Shown here: piece by piece, positions 1-5,946 of the stretch | How the letters are laid out: each line of letters opens with the position of its first letter | Position numbering within the stretch: position 1 is the first letter of the stretch | Virus record (IMG/VR): IMGVR_UViG_3300033145_000228 | Span: 1-35,332 of that record | Reading direction: 5' to 3' (one strand) | From: a virus | Length of the DNA stretch: 35,332 nt | Position numbers and translations under genes: made by a program | Notes under the pieces: model-generated | What the model saw: only the letters and a program-made list of their open reading frames with translations | What the model was told of the DNA's origin: nothing | Database searches by the model: none

Positions 1-86
1 TAAAGATAGGCCAAGAGTGGTACTGGAAAGCCATAGGCCACACTTTTAGAAGGGTGTGTGGACAATGCAGTGAGGAGAATAAATAA
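1..86 (+). CDS. 3' part of a small Cys-containing protein (continues from the right edge)
   Basis: Codons from position 3 read a plausible protein tail (KIGQEWYWKAIGHTF, then a CGQC pair) ending in TAA at 84-86. The frame is open to the left edge. If the window is circular, positions 1-2 complete the codon begun at 35332, and the gene starts at the ATG pair at 35305/35308, giving a protein of about 36-37 residues. The single CxxC pair recalls half of a zinc ribbon, but no function can be assigned. Confidence 0.55.
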   Translation, partial: KIGQEWYWKAIGHTFRRVCGQCSEENK

Positions 87-345
87 GGGGTTTCAATCTC
101 CCAATTGAGCATACTGGCCACCTGAAAGGGAACAACGCAGTTGTAGCTACCGCTTGCGCGCAAGTCCTGGGATGCCCATTAAAATACCCGGTACGCCGGG
201 GGCTAACCAACAAGATGAGAGAAGCAAGGGTTGAGAACGCTACTGGCCGGTAAAGCTCTTATTTGCCAGGGGCATGTCCGAAGACCAGTACATGGCGTTA
301 TTACGGATGACCGCAGCAGGTAGGTAGATAGAAAGGGAGATAGGT
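87..345 (+). other. Non-coding, hairpin-rich stretch (candidate structured RNA or leader)
   Basis: All three forward frames carry frequent stops. Several short hairpins occur in succession: CAAC/GTTG (133-143), the 12-base palindrome CTTGCGCGCAAG (153-164), CCCGG/CCGGG (187-200), GGTAAA/TTTGCC (249-267) and CATGT/ACATG (273-294). AACGCTA (236-242) could alternatively pair with TGGCGTT (293-299), and CTGGCCA (112-118) with TGGCCGG (244-250). A related motif (GAACGCT, then CTACTGGC) recurs at 658-677 before the gene at 680. This could be a small RNA, a leader for the gene at 346, or chance folding; no known RNA family was recognised. The Shine-Dalgarno AGGGAG for the gene at 346 lies at the end. 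Confidence 0.35.
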
Positions 346-627
346 ATGATATTAAAATTACAGTCAGCAGACAAGGATGAAATTATTAGCGGCTTCGACA
401 GGATAAGCTACACAGAGTTAGAAAATGGCGTTGCTGTTGGACTTAGAAGCGATTGTCTTGATTTTCCCGAACAGCAAGCCGCAGGGGATAGCGGAGATCC
501 GGTTTGTGAAATCTGGCTCTATAACGGTACTGAGGTCGTGAGGCAAATACTGTCATTACGCCCAATATATGTAATGAACGACCAGGGGACTACGGTACAG
601 AGACTATATTTGTTCCTTCCCAAGTAG
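346..627 (+). CDS. Hypothetical protein, 93 aa
   Basis: The ATG follows an AGGGAGA Shine-Dalgarno at good spacing. The protein has an acidic N-terminal part and alternating hydrophobic residues in the second half (CEIWLYNGTEVV, then QRLYLFLPK), suggesting a small beta-rich soluble protein. No family is recognised. It lies between the structured stretch at 87-345 and the small gene at 680, which is preceded by a related sequence motif. Its place near the genome junction, with other small genes, suggests an accessory early protein; this is inference. Confidence 0.7.
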   Translation: MILKLQSADKDEIISGFDRISYTELENGVAVGLRSDCLDFPEQQAAGDSGDPVCEIWLYNGTEVVRQILSLRPIYVMNDQGTTVQRLYLFLPK

Positions 628-679
628 CAAGGGGTTTAGCCCCGGCAAGATTCTTTGGGAACGCTGGCTACTGGCGGGC

Positions 680-844
680 ATGACTAAAACTATGTATAAA
701 ATATCATACTATGTGAAACGGGATATCTGGGAATATGAAGAGCGGTTGTTGCCTGACCCCATCGGGGAAGAACCCCTGCATGTCTCATTGCCTCAAGATG
801 TATTTTTAGACGATGTTACCCTTAAAAGGGTAACCAAGTACTAA
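680..844 (+). CDS. Hypothetical protein, 54 aa
   Basis: The reading frame starts MTKTMYKISYYV and ends FLDDVTLKRVTKY. It is charged, probably alpha/beta, with no recognised motif. The start is preceded by CTGGCGGG, a poor Shine-Dalgarno; the internal ATG at 692 is an alternative. A hairpin (GGGG tttag CCCC, about 631-643) and the GAACGCTGGCTACTGGC motif lie in the 52-base gap after the previous gene. This is the last rightward gene before the convergent leftward operon. Confidence 0.55.
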   Translation: MTKTMYKISYYVKRDIWEYEERLLPDPIGEEPLHVSLPQDVFLDDVTLKRVTKY

Positions 845-889
845 TTAAACTGTATACCCTATCAGAATCTTATCGTAGTGCGTTAGAGA

Positions 890-941
890 CAGGAAAGGGA
901 GGCATAGCCGCCCCCCAATAAGTATTGTACCTCCTTTCTTT
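890..941. terminator. Possible hairpin between convergent transcription units
   Basis: GAAAGGGAGG near 891-900 can pair with CCTCCTTTC near 931-939, with a loop of about 30 bases, followed by TTTAAA. It lies exactly where the rightward genes (ending 844) and the leftward operon (ending 946) meet, so it may act as a weak bidirectional terminator. The loop is long and there is no clean U tract, so this is tentative. The stretch 845-945 holds no convincing gene. Confidence 0.3.
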
Positions 942-945
942 AAAA

Positions 946-1086
946 TTATGCGTTGTCTATTACACCTTGATTCTCTTCAGCCCACTGTACAAGCTGGCGC
1001 TCGGTTTCAAATTTACCGATGACGCAAATTTCTTCCTCGTCAATGCAGGGGTTACCCTTGACTATTGTTAACTTGTACCATGCCAT
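946..1086 (-). CDS. Hypothetical protein, 46 aa
   Basis: Leftward reading frame starting MAWYKLTIVKG and ending with an acidic helix-like tail (ETERQLVQWAEENQGVIDNA). An AAGGAGG Shine-Dalgarno lies inside the end of the upstream gene, five bases from that gene's stop, indicating translational coupling. The short beta-strand-like start plus a helix resembles many small phage proteins, but no family is recognised. It is the last gene of the leftward operon. Confidence 0.65.
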   Translation of the reverse strand: MAWYKLTIVKGNPCIDEEEICVIGKFETERQLVQWAEENQGVIDNA

Positions 1087-1087
1087 A

Positions 1088-1330
1088 TTAAAATTCCTCC
1101 TTATCTAGAATAGCAGCAACTTCTCGTATAATCCGGCCCGTGGTGTTGCCTACCGACTGGCAATACTCTATCGTGGCTTTCCTTTCGGCTGTTATGGCAT
1201 CTAACTCAAGTATGTCAAACCCAAAGCAGTCATGGGGTATAAGCTGGGCTTTATCCAGGTCGCCATCAACGTGTAGCTTACGGTGTAGTTCGTTAATCCT
1301 TGTGCTTGGCCATCCTTTCATTGGTTGCAT
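1088..1330 (-). CDS. Hypothetical protein, 80 aa
   Basis: The start MQPMKGWPSTRINELHRKL is chosen because GGAGG lies seven bases upstream; a longer frame upstream lacks a better site. Stop and start overlap as TAATG with the upstream gene (1330), so the two are translationally coupled. The predicted protein is mostly helical and charged, with one Cys in the middle and one near the C-terminal third. No domain is recognised. It belongs to the leftward operon of small genes expressed from the promoter at 2140-2168. Confidence 0.7.
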   Translation of the reverse strand: MQPMKGWPSTRINELHRKLHVDGDLDKAQLIPHDCFGFDILELDAITAERKATIEYCQSVGNTTGRIIREVAAILDKEEF

Positions 1331-1626
1331 TATTTTACCTCCGCTTCGTTTAGTGTTTGAATTATATCGGTGCATAAGTCTGATTTGTAGTAGGCTTCAT
1401 CATTGTTGCGAAAATGATCAAGTATTTCCTCAAGCGCCTTACGCATCTTCGGTGCGGCTGCCATAAGGCGGGCGTTCTCTTTAGAATCTAGCCCACTAGC
1501 AACTGCCAAGTATTCGCCGGAATAACACACTCCGCTTTTCCCCGCATCCGGGTTAGCTTCCAGTATGTCGTAGGTGAAGAGGTCTGGGTATCTTGTCTTA
1601 TTAGTCCTAACAATCCATTTATCCAT
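1330..1626 (-). CDS. Conserved small phage protein with NARLMAAAP motif, 98 aa
   Basis: The start MDKWIVRTNK is set by AAAGGAGG upstream. The middle contains KENARLMAAAPKMRKALEEI, a variant of the NARLIAAAPELLEAL helix found in many uncharacterised phage accessory proteins, usually in early regions. The N-terminal half looks beta-rich (WIVRTN..TYDILEANPD). Function unknown. The TAATG overlap with the next leftward gene shows coupling. Upstream lies the 44-residue zinc-ribbon gene. Confidence 0.75.
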   Translation of the reverse strand: MDKWIVRTNKTRYPDLFTYDILEANPDAGKSGVCYSGEYLAVASGLDSKENARLMAAAPKMRKALEEILDHFRNNDEAYYKSDLCTDIIQTLNEAEVK

Positions 1627-1684
1627 TATTTTACCTCCTTTTATTCCCATCGAATTCGACGGGTTTAGATTAATCAGGGTGTAT

Positions 1685-1819
1685 TTACCGGCTACCACCT
1701 GGTGCCGGTTCCCCAAATATCAACCCACATACAGTACATCTGTACCGTTGGACCTTAGCTCTCTTGCGCCAGGTAAAGCCTGCCTTGGTAACTCTACCAT
1801 TGCAATTAGGACATTTCAT
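1685..1819 (-). CDS. Small zinc-ribbon protein, 44 aa
   Basis: The leftward frame starts MKCPNCNGRVTKAGF and contains a second pair, RCTVCGLIFG. This gives CxxC-(~27)-CxxC, a classic zinc-ribbon spacing, with basic residues between (WRKRAKVQRYR) that would suit nucleic-acid binding. GGAGGTGATTA lies directly before the ATG. The C-terminus is short and Pro/Gly rich. Such one-domain ribbons in phages are usually of unknown function; transcription or host-factor interaction is possible. It sits between two clear operon members on the same strand. Confidence 0.7.
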   Translation of the reverse strand: MKCPNCNGRVTKAGFTWRKRAKVQRYRCTVCGLIFGEPAPGGSR

Positions 1820-1834
1820 TAATCACCTCCAGGT

Positions 1835-2113
1835 CTAAAGGGAATATCGGGGAACAAAGCAATCTTGGAGTTCCCCTGTATTCCTGTCAATGTGTGCTCG
1901 AATACCCATAATATCGTGCCTAAAATTGAAGTTGTCGGCCTCTAGTAATTCTTGTAACTTGAGTGGGTTGCCGTTAGAGTGGCAGGCGTCAATATCCATT
2001 ATAGCTGTCATTTGGTCATACTGGACATTGATACTTCTAGCTAATTCTACCCCTCGTTTGGCTATTGCCGACATGGTTTCAATAGTAGCCTTGTCGTTGT
2101 TCCAGTTTATCAT
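1835..2113 (-). CDS. Conserved phage protein, 92 aa (DUF6874-like)
   Basis: First gene of the leftward operon. The start MINWNN is preferred over an ATG five codons upstream because GGAGG lies six to eight bases before it. The pattern MDIDACHSNGNPLKLQELL, then FNFRHDIMGIRAHIDR and DCFVPR, matches a conserved phage family I recall as DUF6874; the name is from memory and not verified. Conserved His, Cys and Asp residues could bind metal, but no activity is known. Its 5' end is 26 bases from the -10 box of the leftward promoter. Confidence 0.75.
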   Translation of the reverse strand: MINWNNDKATIETMSAIAKRGVELARSINVQYDQMTAIMDIDACHSNGNPLKLQELLEADNFNFRHDIMGIRAHIDRNTGELQDCFVPRYSL

Positions 2114-2139
2114 TATCCTTACCTCCATTACTTACCTAA

Positions 2140-2168
2140 AGTATATATGTTAGTTGGTAGTTTGTCAA
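2140..2168 (-). promoter_or_regulatory. Leftward sigma70-type promoter
   Basis: On the minus strand TTGACA (2163-2168) and TATACT (2140-2145) are separated by exactly 17 bases. The -35 is perfect and the -10 differs from consensus at one position. It would start transcripts about 20 bases before the gene at 2113-1835 and serve the whole leftward operon to 946. Confidence 0.85.
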
Positions 2169-2180
2169 GCATTTACCAAC
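2153..2180. promoter_or_regulatory. Candidate operator: inverted repeat over the leftward -35 box
   Basis: GTTGGTA (2153-2159) and TACCAAC (2174-2180) form a 7-bp inverted repeat with a 14-bp spacer, so half-site centres lie 21 bp (two helical turns) apart. The repeat brackets the leftward -35 hexamer, a typical place for a dimeric repressor. The cognate regulator is not identified. Confidence 0.5.
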
Positions 2181-2206
2181 CATTATTACATCCTTTCTTA
2201 AAATAA

Positions 2207-2512
2207 GTGGGACATCCCTACTTGACAAATAAGAATAAGTGTGCTATAATAAAGGTAGCCCCAAACAAGAAAGCTAAAGCTCCCCTAGGGGATGGTGTTT
2301 TATTAGAGGTTCCGGTCTCAGGCATAAATAGTCTATTATCCGAGGTGTTTCTATTGGCTACTATTATCAAACAATATATCGATATCAAAGAGGATATATC
2401 TAACCAGGAGAGGAATGGTCCTGTTACAATCATACCTCCACCTCCAGGCTTTATACCACCTAAACTTTCAAAGAGAAAATACCCCGGACTTAAGGATTAT
2501 CAAATATACTAA
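2207..2512 (+). CDS. Small Pro-rich protein ahead of terminase; start uncertain
   Basis: The frame ends with a protein-like Pro-rich tail (VTIIPPPPGFIPPKL, then KYPGLKDYQIY) and its TAA overlaps the terS start as TAATG, so translation of this frame is likely. The first possible start is the GTG at 2207, but that lies upstream of the strong promoter at 2222-2250 and has no Shine-Dalgarno. Downstream in-frame starts (GTG at 2345, TTG at 2354) also lack one. Either an upstream transcript is used, or a non-standard start operates in the leader. Only the 3' half is well supported. No family recognised. Confidence 0.45.
   Translation: MGHPYLTNKNKCAIIKVAPNKKAKAPLGDGVLLEVPVSGINSLLSEVFLLATIIKQYIDIKEDISNQERNGPVTIIPPPPGFIPPKLSKRKYPGLKDYQIY
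2222..2250 (+). promoter_or_regulatory. Rightward sigma70-type promoter with extended -10
   Basis: TTGACA (2222-2227), 17 bases, then TATAAT (2245-2250): both boxes match consensus and the -10 is preceded by TG plus one base (extended -10). It heads the packaging and virion block. The promoter at 28515 shares TTGACAAATA and TGCTATA, so both may belong to one class. Confidence 0.9.
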
Positions 2513-3003
2513 TGAACGAACTGACTAAAGAGCGAGAGCTGAATATACGTCAACATAAGTTCGCTCTATTCATTTATCAAGGGCATACCCAGAGAGAAGC
2601 CTGGGAACTGGCGGGCTATTCTACTAACTACGCCGATAAAATCATCGACCAGAACGCCTGTAGATTAGCTAACACAAGTAGGATTAAAGCAAGACTAGCC
2701 TACTTGATTGAGGCTGGTATGGATTCACCCACTATCGCTACAGTCCAAGAGCGCAAGTCCATACTCACTAAGATAGCACGCAATGGTGAGCCAAAGCACC
2801 AAATACCTGCTATCAGCGAGCATAATAAGATGGATGGGTTAAATGTCATCAACCCGATTCACAATGACATAAAGTTAGTGGTAGTCTATGATGATAAGAG
2901 CAACAAGCCGGACGATAGAGTTATCGACCCGGCCCAAATAAACGCCCAGATATCGACTACAGAGGTTGTAGAGGGGGAGTACAGTGAGGTGGATGATGAT
3001 TGA
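2512..3003 (+). CDS. terS: Terminase small subunit
   Basis: DNA-recognition subunit of the packaging motor. Residues 14-68 (RQHKFALFIYQGHTQREAW, AGYSTNYADKI, then LANTSRIKARLAYL) follow the Terminase_2 family pattern, with a helix-turn-helix-like segment ending in the AGYS motif and a closing helix. The C-terminal third is acidic and lower in complexity, as usual for the oligomerisation and large-subunit contact region. Length 163 aa is typical. It overlaps the upstream gene by one base (TAATG). It lies about 1.1 kb before terL, separated by six or so tiny genes, more than is common. Confidence 0.88.
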   Translation: MNELTKERELNIRQHKFALFIYQGHTQREAWELAGYSTNYADKIIDQNACRLANTSRIKARLAYLIEAGMDSPTIATVQERKSILTKIARNGEPKHQIPAISEHNKMDGLNVINPIHNDIKLVVVYDDKSNKPDDRVIDPAQINAQISTTEVVEGEYSEVDDD

Positions 3004-3082
3004 CAGGCTCAAGGAGGCCGCCGGCCTGGTGGTAATGGCTACCCTAATAGTGCTGGCAGTACTCCAGATTAACGGCTGGTGA
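2993..3082 (+). CDS. Small single-span membrane protein, 29 aa
   Basis: GAGGTGG precedes a double ATG that overlaps the end of terS. The peptide MMIDRLKEAAGLVV, then MATLIVLAVLQINGW, has a charged N-terminus and one hydrophobic segment long enough to span the membrane. Small size makes it hard to prove; coding is suggested by the Shine-Dalgarno and the amphipathic-then-hydrophobic design. A membrane role is inference. Confidence 0.45.
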   Translation: MMIDRLKEAAGLVVMATLIVLAVLQINGW

Positions 3083-3182
3083 TAAATGATGGGTAGTATT
3101 GATAGTGATGGTTATACTGATAGTGGTCGGCTACCTGGCGGAGAATGGGTGACAATCTGATAAAGAGGTGTGGTGAGCATGG

Positions 3183-3305
3183 GTGGGCTGCGTTGGGGTG
3201 ACGGCTGCCATGTTTGTTACCTTCTTAATGAACCTACCTATACTACCCCAGGCACCCGAGAACACAGAAAGCAGATACGATAAACCCTGTTCCGCAGATT
3301 TTTAA
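3183..3305 (+). CDS. Possible small membrane or exported peptide, about 40 aa
   Basis: From the GTG at 3183 the frame reads a hydrophobic stretch (VGCVGVTAAMFVTFLMNL) followed by a polar tail (PENTESRYDKPCSADF). AGGTG lies about 11 bases upstream. A competing frame starts at the ATG at 3179 (MGGLRWGDGCHVCYL, ends 3283) with better spacing but less protein-like composition. A further hydrophobic run in another frame ends at 3152 without a clear start. At most one or two of these are real. No other gene is seen in 3083-3379. Confidence 0.3.
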   Translation: MGCVGVTAAMFVTFLMNLPILPQAPENTESRYDKPCSADF

Positions 3306-3379
3306 GGTAAAAAGCAAAGCTGGTTTCTATTTTATTTTTACAGTCGAATTTAAGTTAGGTTAACATAAAGGATAAAGAC

Positions 3380-3529
3380 ATGAATTTAAGCAAGAAGTGT
3401 GAAGTGTGTCATACTTATTTAGTACAGGATTATAAAGAGAGTGACCGTGTTATCAGGGAAGAGGACAGGGAGAAGGATGGGAGTCATTGTCCTAAGTGTA
3501 GTATTAAATATGTAAAGAATGTGGAGTAG
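3380..3529 (+). CDS. Small zinc-ribbon protein, 49 aa
   Basis: MNLSKKCEVCHTYL, then HCPKCSIKYVKNVE: CxxC-(~27)-CxxC, the spacing of a zinc ribbon, joined by a strongly charged helix (KESDRVIREEDREK). AAAGGA lies before the ATG. No function can be assigned. It is one of many tiny Cys-pair proteins in this genome. The next gene begins two bases after its stop. Confidence 0.6.
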   Translation: MNLSKKCEVCHTYLVQDYKESDRVIREEDREKDGSHCPKCSIKYVKNVE

Positions 3530-3531
3530 CC

Positions 3532-3732
3532 ATGTTATGTCCTAAGGCAGTTGAAGAACGCACCAAGGTTGGGATAATGATGTGCAAGAAGCACGTAGAC
3601 GATGATGGTATGCACCGGCCTGCCGAGAAGGAATTATACATGGACAAAGACGGGGACTACTGGTTATACTGTGAGGGATGTCCTCACAATCTTTGTAAAT
3701 TTGATGAGAGGATACACGAAAGGTATGACTAA
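3532..3732 (+). CDS. Small Cys-rich protein, 66 aa
   Basis: The protein carries Cys near the start (MLCPK), MMCKKH, and a C-terminal CEGCPHNLC cluster, with His residues that could complete a metal site. The acidic middle (YMDKDGDYWLY) may form a beta hairpin. GTGGAG overlaps the previous stop as a weak Shine-Dalgarno. Metal-binding is inference; no family recognised. Confidence 0.6.
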   Translation: MLCPKAVEERTKVGIMMCKKHVDDDGMHRPAEKELYMDKDGDYWLYCEGCPHNLCKFDERIHERYD

Positions 3733-3750
3733 GGAACGAGAGGGTGATAG

Positions 3751-3897
3751 ATGAACCTAAGTAAGAAAGAGGAAAACATCATAGAGTGGTTACGAGACTT
3801 ACCCCCGTTTGGAAGGACTGAAGTAACGATAGTCAAGCATGAAGGGGAGATACAATACATAGAGGAAGAGCTTAAAGTGGGGAAGATAAAGGTCTAA
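3751..3897 (+). CDS. DUF2292/YezD-like small protein, 48 aa
   Basis: MNLSKKEENIIEWLRDL, then FGRTEVTIVKHEGEIQYIE: a helix followed by a FG.V.I..H.G.I..IE beta pattern, the signature I associate with the DUF2292 (YezD-like) family of short proteins. GAGGGTGATAG lies directly upstream. The C-terminal EELKVGKIKV replaces the usual TEK-R end. Members are of unknown function and also occur in bacterial chromosomes. The family call rests on pattern memory only. Confidence 0.55.
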   Translation: MNLSKKEENIIEWLRDLPPFGRTEVTIVKHEGEIQYIEEELKVGKIKV

Positions 3898-3914
3898 CCG
3901 AAAACGGAGGATAA

Positions 3915-4079
3915 ATGAAATCAGATGATACCCCAGCAAAACGAGAGGTTGTCCTAAGGGGAGTTAGAGACCAAGTAACGACTGAGCGGGGGGAATGTTT
4001 GGCACGGGCATGGGCGGGTTGTTCGCAAGAGTTCAGGGATAAATGGGGACAGCGACTCAAAATCCAACCGAAGAACTAG
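3915..4079 (+). CDS. Hypothetical protein, 54 aa
   Basis: ACGGAGG precedes the ATG at good distance. The protein (MKSDDTPAKREVVLRGVRDQ, with ARAWAGCSQEFRDKWGQRL near the end) is basic and helical, with two Cys. It ends seven bases before terL, so co-translation is likely. No domain is recognised. Confidence 0.55.
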   Translation: MKSDDTPAKREVVLRGVRDQVTTERGECLARAWAGCSQEFRDKWGQRLKIQPKN

Positions 4080-4086
4080 GGGAAGA

Positions 4087-5469
4087 ATGGCTGAATCAGT
4101 AGATGTACTTATACGCCTTCGGAACTCTACCGAGCATTATCCTCAGCAGCGGTTTATTCAATCAACGTACAAGAGGATAATAATACGAGCTGGCCGACGT
4201 GGGGGAAAAACGGTTGGCATGGCTCAGAAGGCGATACATGCCTTTCTTAAAGGGAGAAGGGTTTTATATGCTGCTCCAACGGGTGAACAGACAGACGCTT
4301 TTTGGTTTGAGGTTAAAAGGGCTTTACGAGGGGCTGTGGAGGCTGGTGCTTTTAAGCTCAATGAGCAAGAACGATGGATAGAGAAGGTAGGCACGCAACA
4401 GAGGATTAAGGCAAAGACGGCCTGGAACGCCGACACTTTAAGGGGAGACTTCGCTGACCTGTTAATCTTTGATGAATGGCAATTGACTGCTGAGGATGCT
4501 TGGGATGTTGTTGGGGAACCCATGTTATTAGACAACAACGGAGATGCGGTCTTTATCTACACACCACCCAGTCTTAAATCGTCAGGTATAAACAGGGCAA
4601 AAGACCCCAGGCACGCCTCAAAGATGTTCAAGGCAGTGCGGAACGACACAACCGGACTGTGGGAGACCATACACTTCACCTCACACGACAATCCGTTCTT
4701 ATCAAAAGCAGGTTTGGAGATTATAACTGAGAATATGTCTCGGGACAGCTATCTTAAAGAGATTATGGCCCAGGATGATGACGAAGAAGCCAATCTTTTA
4801 GTCTACGGCTGCTTTAATGAGGACATCTGCAAGGTTAAAAGGTTCGTTATACCGGAAGATTGGCCGGTTTACTCGGGCCACGACTTTGGGACGGCCAACC
4901 CTGCTGCGTTATTTGCTGCGCAAGAACCGAATACCGGCTTTTTTTATCTCTTTAAGGAGTATGTACCCCCTAAAGGCTATTCTACATACCAGAATATCCA
5001 GAATTTTCACCGTTCTATCGTTATTCCAGGTGAAGAAGGCAAGGAAGACCCCAAAACCTACGATGTCAAGGGCAGGGTAGGCGGCTCACCGCAGGAAGAT
5101 GAGATAAGACAGGGCTATTCGTCACAAGGTTGGCCTATTGTAGCGCCATTTGTCACCAGGGTACTAAATCAAGTGGACAGGGTCAAGCAATTAATGGAGA
5201 AAAACCAGATATTTATATTTGAAGACCTCCATGTTACCCTCGGTCAGATAAACAGTTGCCTCTTTAAACTTGACGATTTCGGGCAGAAAACCAATGAGAT
5301 TAAAGACGAAAAGAAGTTCCATACATTAGCCTGTATGAGGTATTTATTCTCCCTGTTTAGGCCGATACAGGAGAGGATACCTCAGAAAGAAGTAGCCAAA
5401 TGCTATATACCGGGGGCTTCAAGGCGAAACCCAAACCTTCCATCCTTGCGAAAGGCTCATCATAATTAA
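4087..5469 (+). CDS. terL: Terminase large subunit (ATPase-nuclease)
   Basis: Packaging motor that translocates DNA into the capsid and cuts it. The N-terminal ATPase has Walker A AGRRGGKT (35-42), an adenine-side segment before it (QQRFIQSTYKRIIIR), Walker B LLIFDE (125-130, with catalytic Glu130) and a coupling-type motif YTPPS (158-162). The C-terminal RNase H-like nuclease starts at SGHDFGTANP (263-272), with Asp266 the first metal ligand, and further acidic residues around EDLHV and DEKKFHT. Length 460 aa is normal. GGGGAAGA before the ATG is the Shine-Dalgarno. Type of cutting (headful or cohesive end) cannot be read directly; a circular junction would agree with headful packaging. Confidence 0.95.
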   Translation: MAESVDVLIRLRNSTEHYPQQRFIQSTYKRIIIRAGRRGGKTVGMAQKAIHAFLKGRRVLYAAPTGEQTDAFWFEVKRALRGAVEAGAFKLNEQERWIEKVGTQQRIKAKTAWNADTLRGDFADLLIFDEWQLTAEDAWDVVGEPMLLDNNGDAVFIYTPPSLKSSGINRAKDPRHASKMFKAVRNDTTGLWETIHFTSHDNPFLSKAGLEIITENMSRDSYLKEIMAQDDDEEANLLVYGCFNEDICKVKRFVIPEDWPVYSGHDFGTANPAALFAAQEPNTGFFYLFKEYVPPKGYSTYQNIQNFHRSIVIPGEEGKEDPKTYDVKGRVGGSPQEDEIRQGYSSQGWPIVAPFVTRVLNQVDRVKQLMEKNQIFIFEDLHVTLGQINSCLFKLDDFGQKTNEIKDEKKFHTLACMRYLFSLFRPIQERIPQKEVAKCYIPGASRRNPNLPSLRKAHHN

Positions 5470-5478
5470 AGGAGTAAT

Positions 5479-5691
5479 ATGATAATCATTAAACAGCAAG
5501 GAGAGCAAATCTCCATTGATGGGACATTTGAGATTTATGGCACACAAGAGCAATTACTCAAATTTTCCCAGCAATTAAGAGACCAAAGTTTGCGCCGGCA
5601 GGTGGGATGGGTGCAGATAGACACCGAAGCTGAGATGGTAGTCCAGAAAGTAGTACCATTCAAGGAAAAGGCGGCAACTCTAACCGAATGA
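5479..5691 (+). CDS. Hypothetical protein, 70 aa
   Basis: Starts MIIIKQQGEQISIDGTFEIY with AAAGGAG upstream. A beta-hairpin-like start is followed by a helix (TQEQLLKFSQQLRDQSLRR) and a further strand region. It lies nine bases after terL and eight before a zinc-ribbon gene. Small immunity-like or accessory folds look similar, but no family is recognised. Confidence 0.65.
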   Translation: MIIIKQQGEQISIDGTFEIYGTQEQLLKFSQQLRDQSLRRQVGWVQIDTEAEMVVQKVVPFKEKAATLTE

Positions 5692-5699
5692 GGGGTGAT

Positions 5700-5861
5700 A
5701 TGACAAGATTGGGATACGCAAAGTGCGAGAAATGTGGAGTTATCTTAAACCAAGATAACGACTCCCCGTCTGAGATTTATGACATGTGTTTGGCTTGCTG
5801 GCTTAAATCACGGGAGGGTAGGCGTTGTAACCCGGAATATTTAAAAACCCTAATGAAGTAA
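5700..5861 (+). CDS. Small zinc-ribbon protein, 53 aa
   Basis: MTRLGYAKCEKCGVIL, then MCLACWLKSREGRRC: CxxC-(~18)-CxxC, a treble-clef or ribbon-like spacing, with a basic C-terminal helix. AGGGGTGAT lies right before the ATG. It is the last gene before the terminator-like hairpin at 5898. Function unknown; metal and nucleic-acid binding are inferred from spacing and charge. Confidence 0.6.
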   Translation: MTRLGYAKCEKCGVILNQDNDSPSEIYDMCLACWLKSREGRRCNPEYLKTLMK

Positions 5862-5897
5862 CTAGCCACTATTAAATTATAATAGCCGACCGACAAC

Positions 5898-5933
5898 GGA
5901 GGCGTTACCGAAAGGTGCGCCTCCTATTTTTTT
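5898..5933 (+). terminator. Rho-independent terminator or attenuator before the fibre gene
   Basis: GGAGGCG (5898-5904) pairs perfectly with CGCCTCC (5918-5924) around a 13-base loop, followed by TATTTTTTTATT. It separates the terminase group from the fibre gene. Its U tract ends just before the fibre Shine-Dalgarno (GGGAG). A TATAAT lies at 5878-5883 but no good -35 was found upstream of it, so an attenuated promoter is only a possibility. Confidence 0.8.
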
Positions 5934-5946
5934 ATTGGGAGTTAAT

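Noticed and set aside
87-345. Group I intron
   Set aside because: Some pairings resemble P3, P7 and P8 in order and GGGAAC recalls a P4 region, but the conserved R and S sequences and a convincing P7 with its guanosine site are missing, and no split exon pair is seen.
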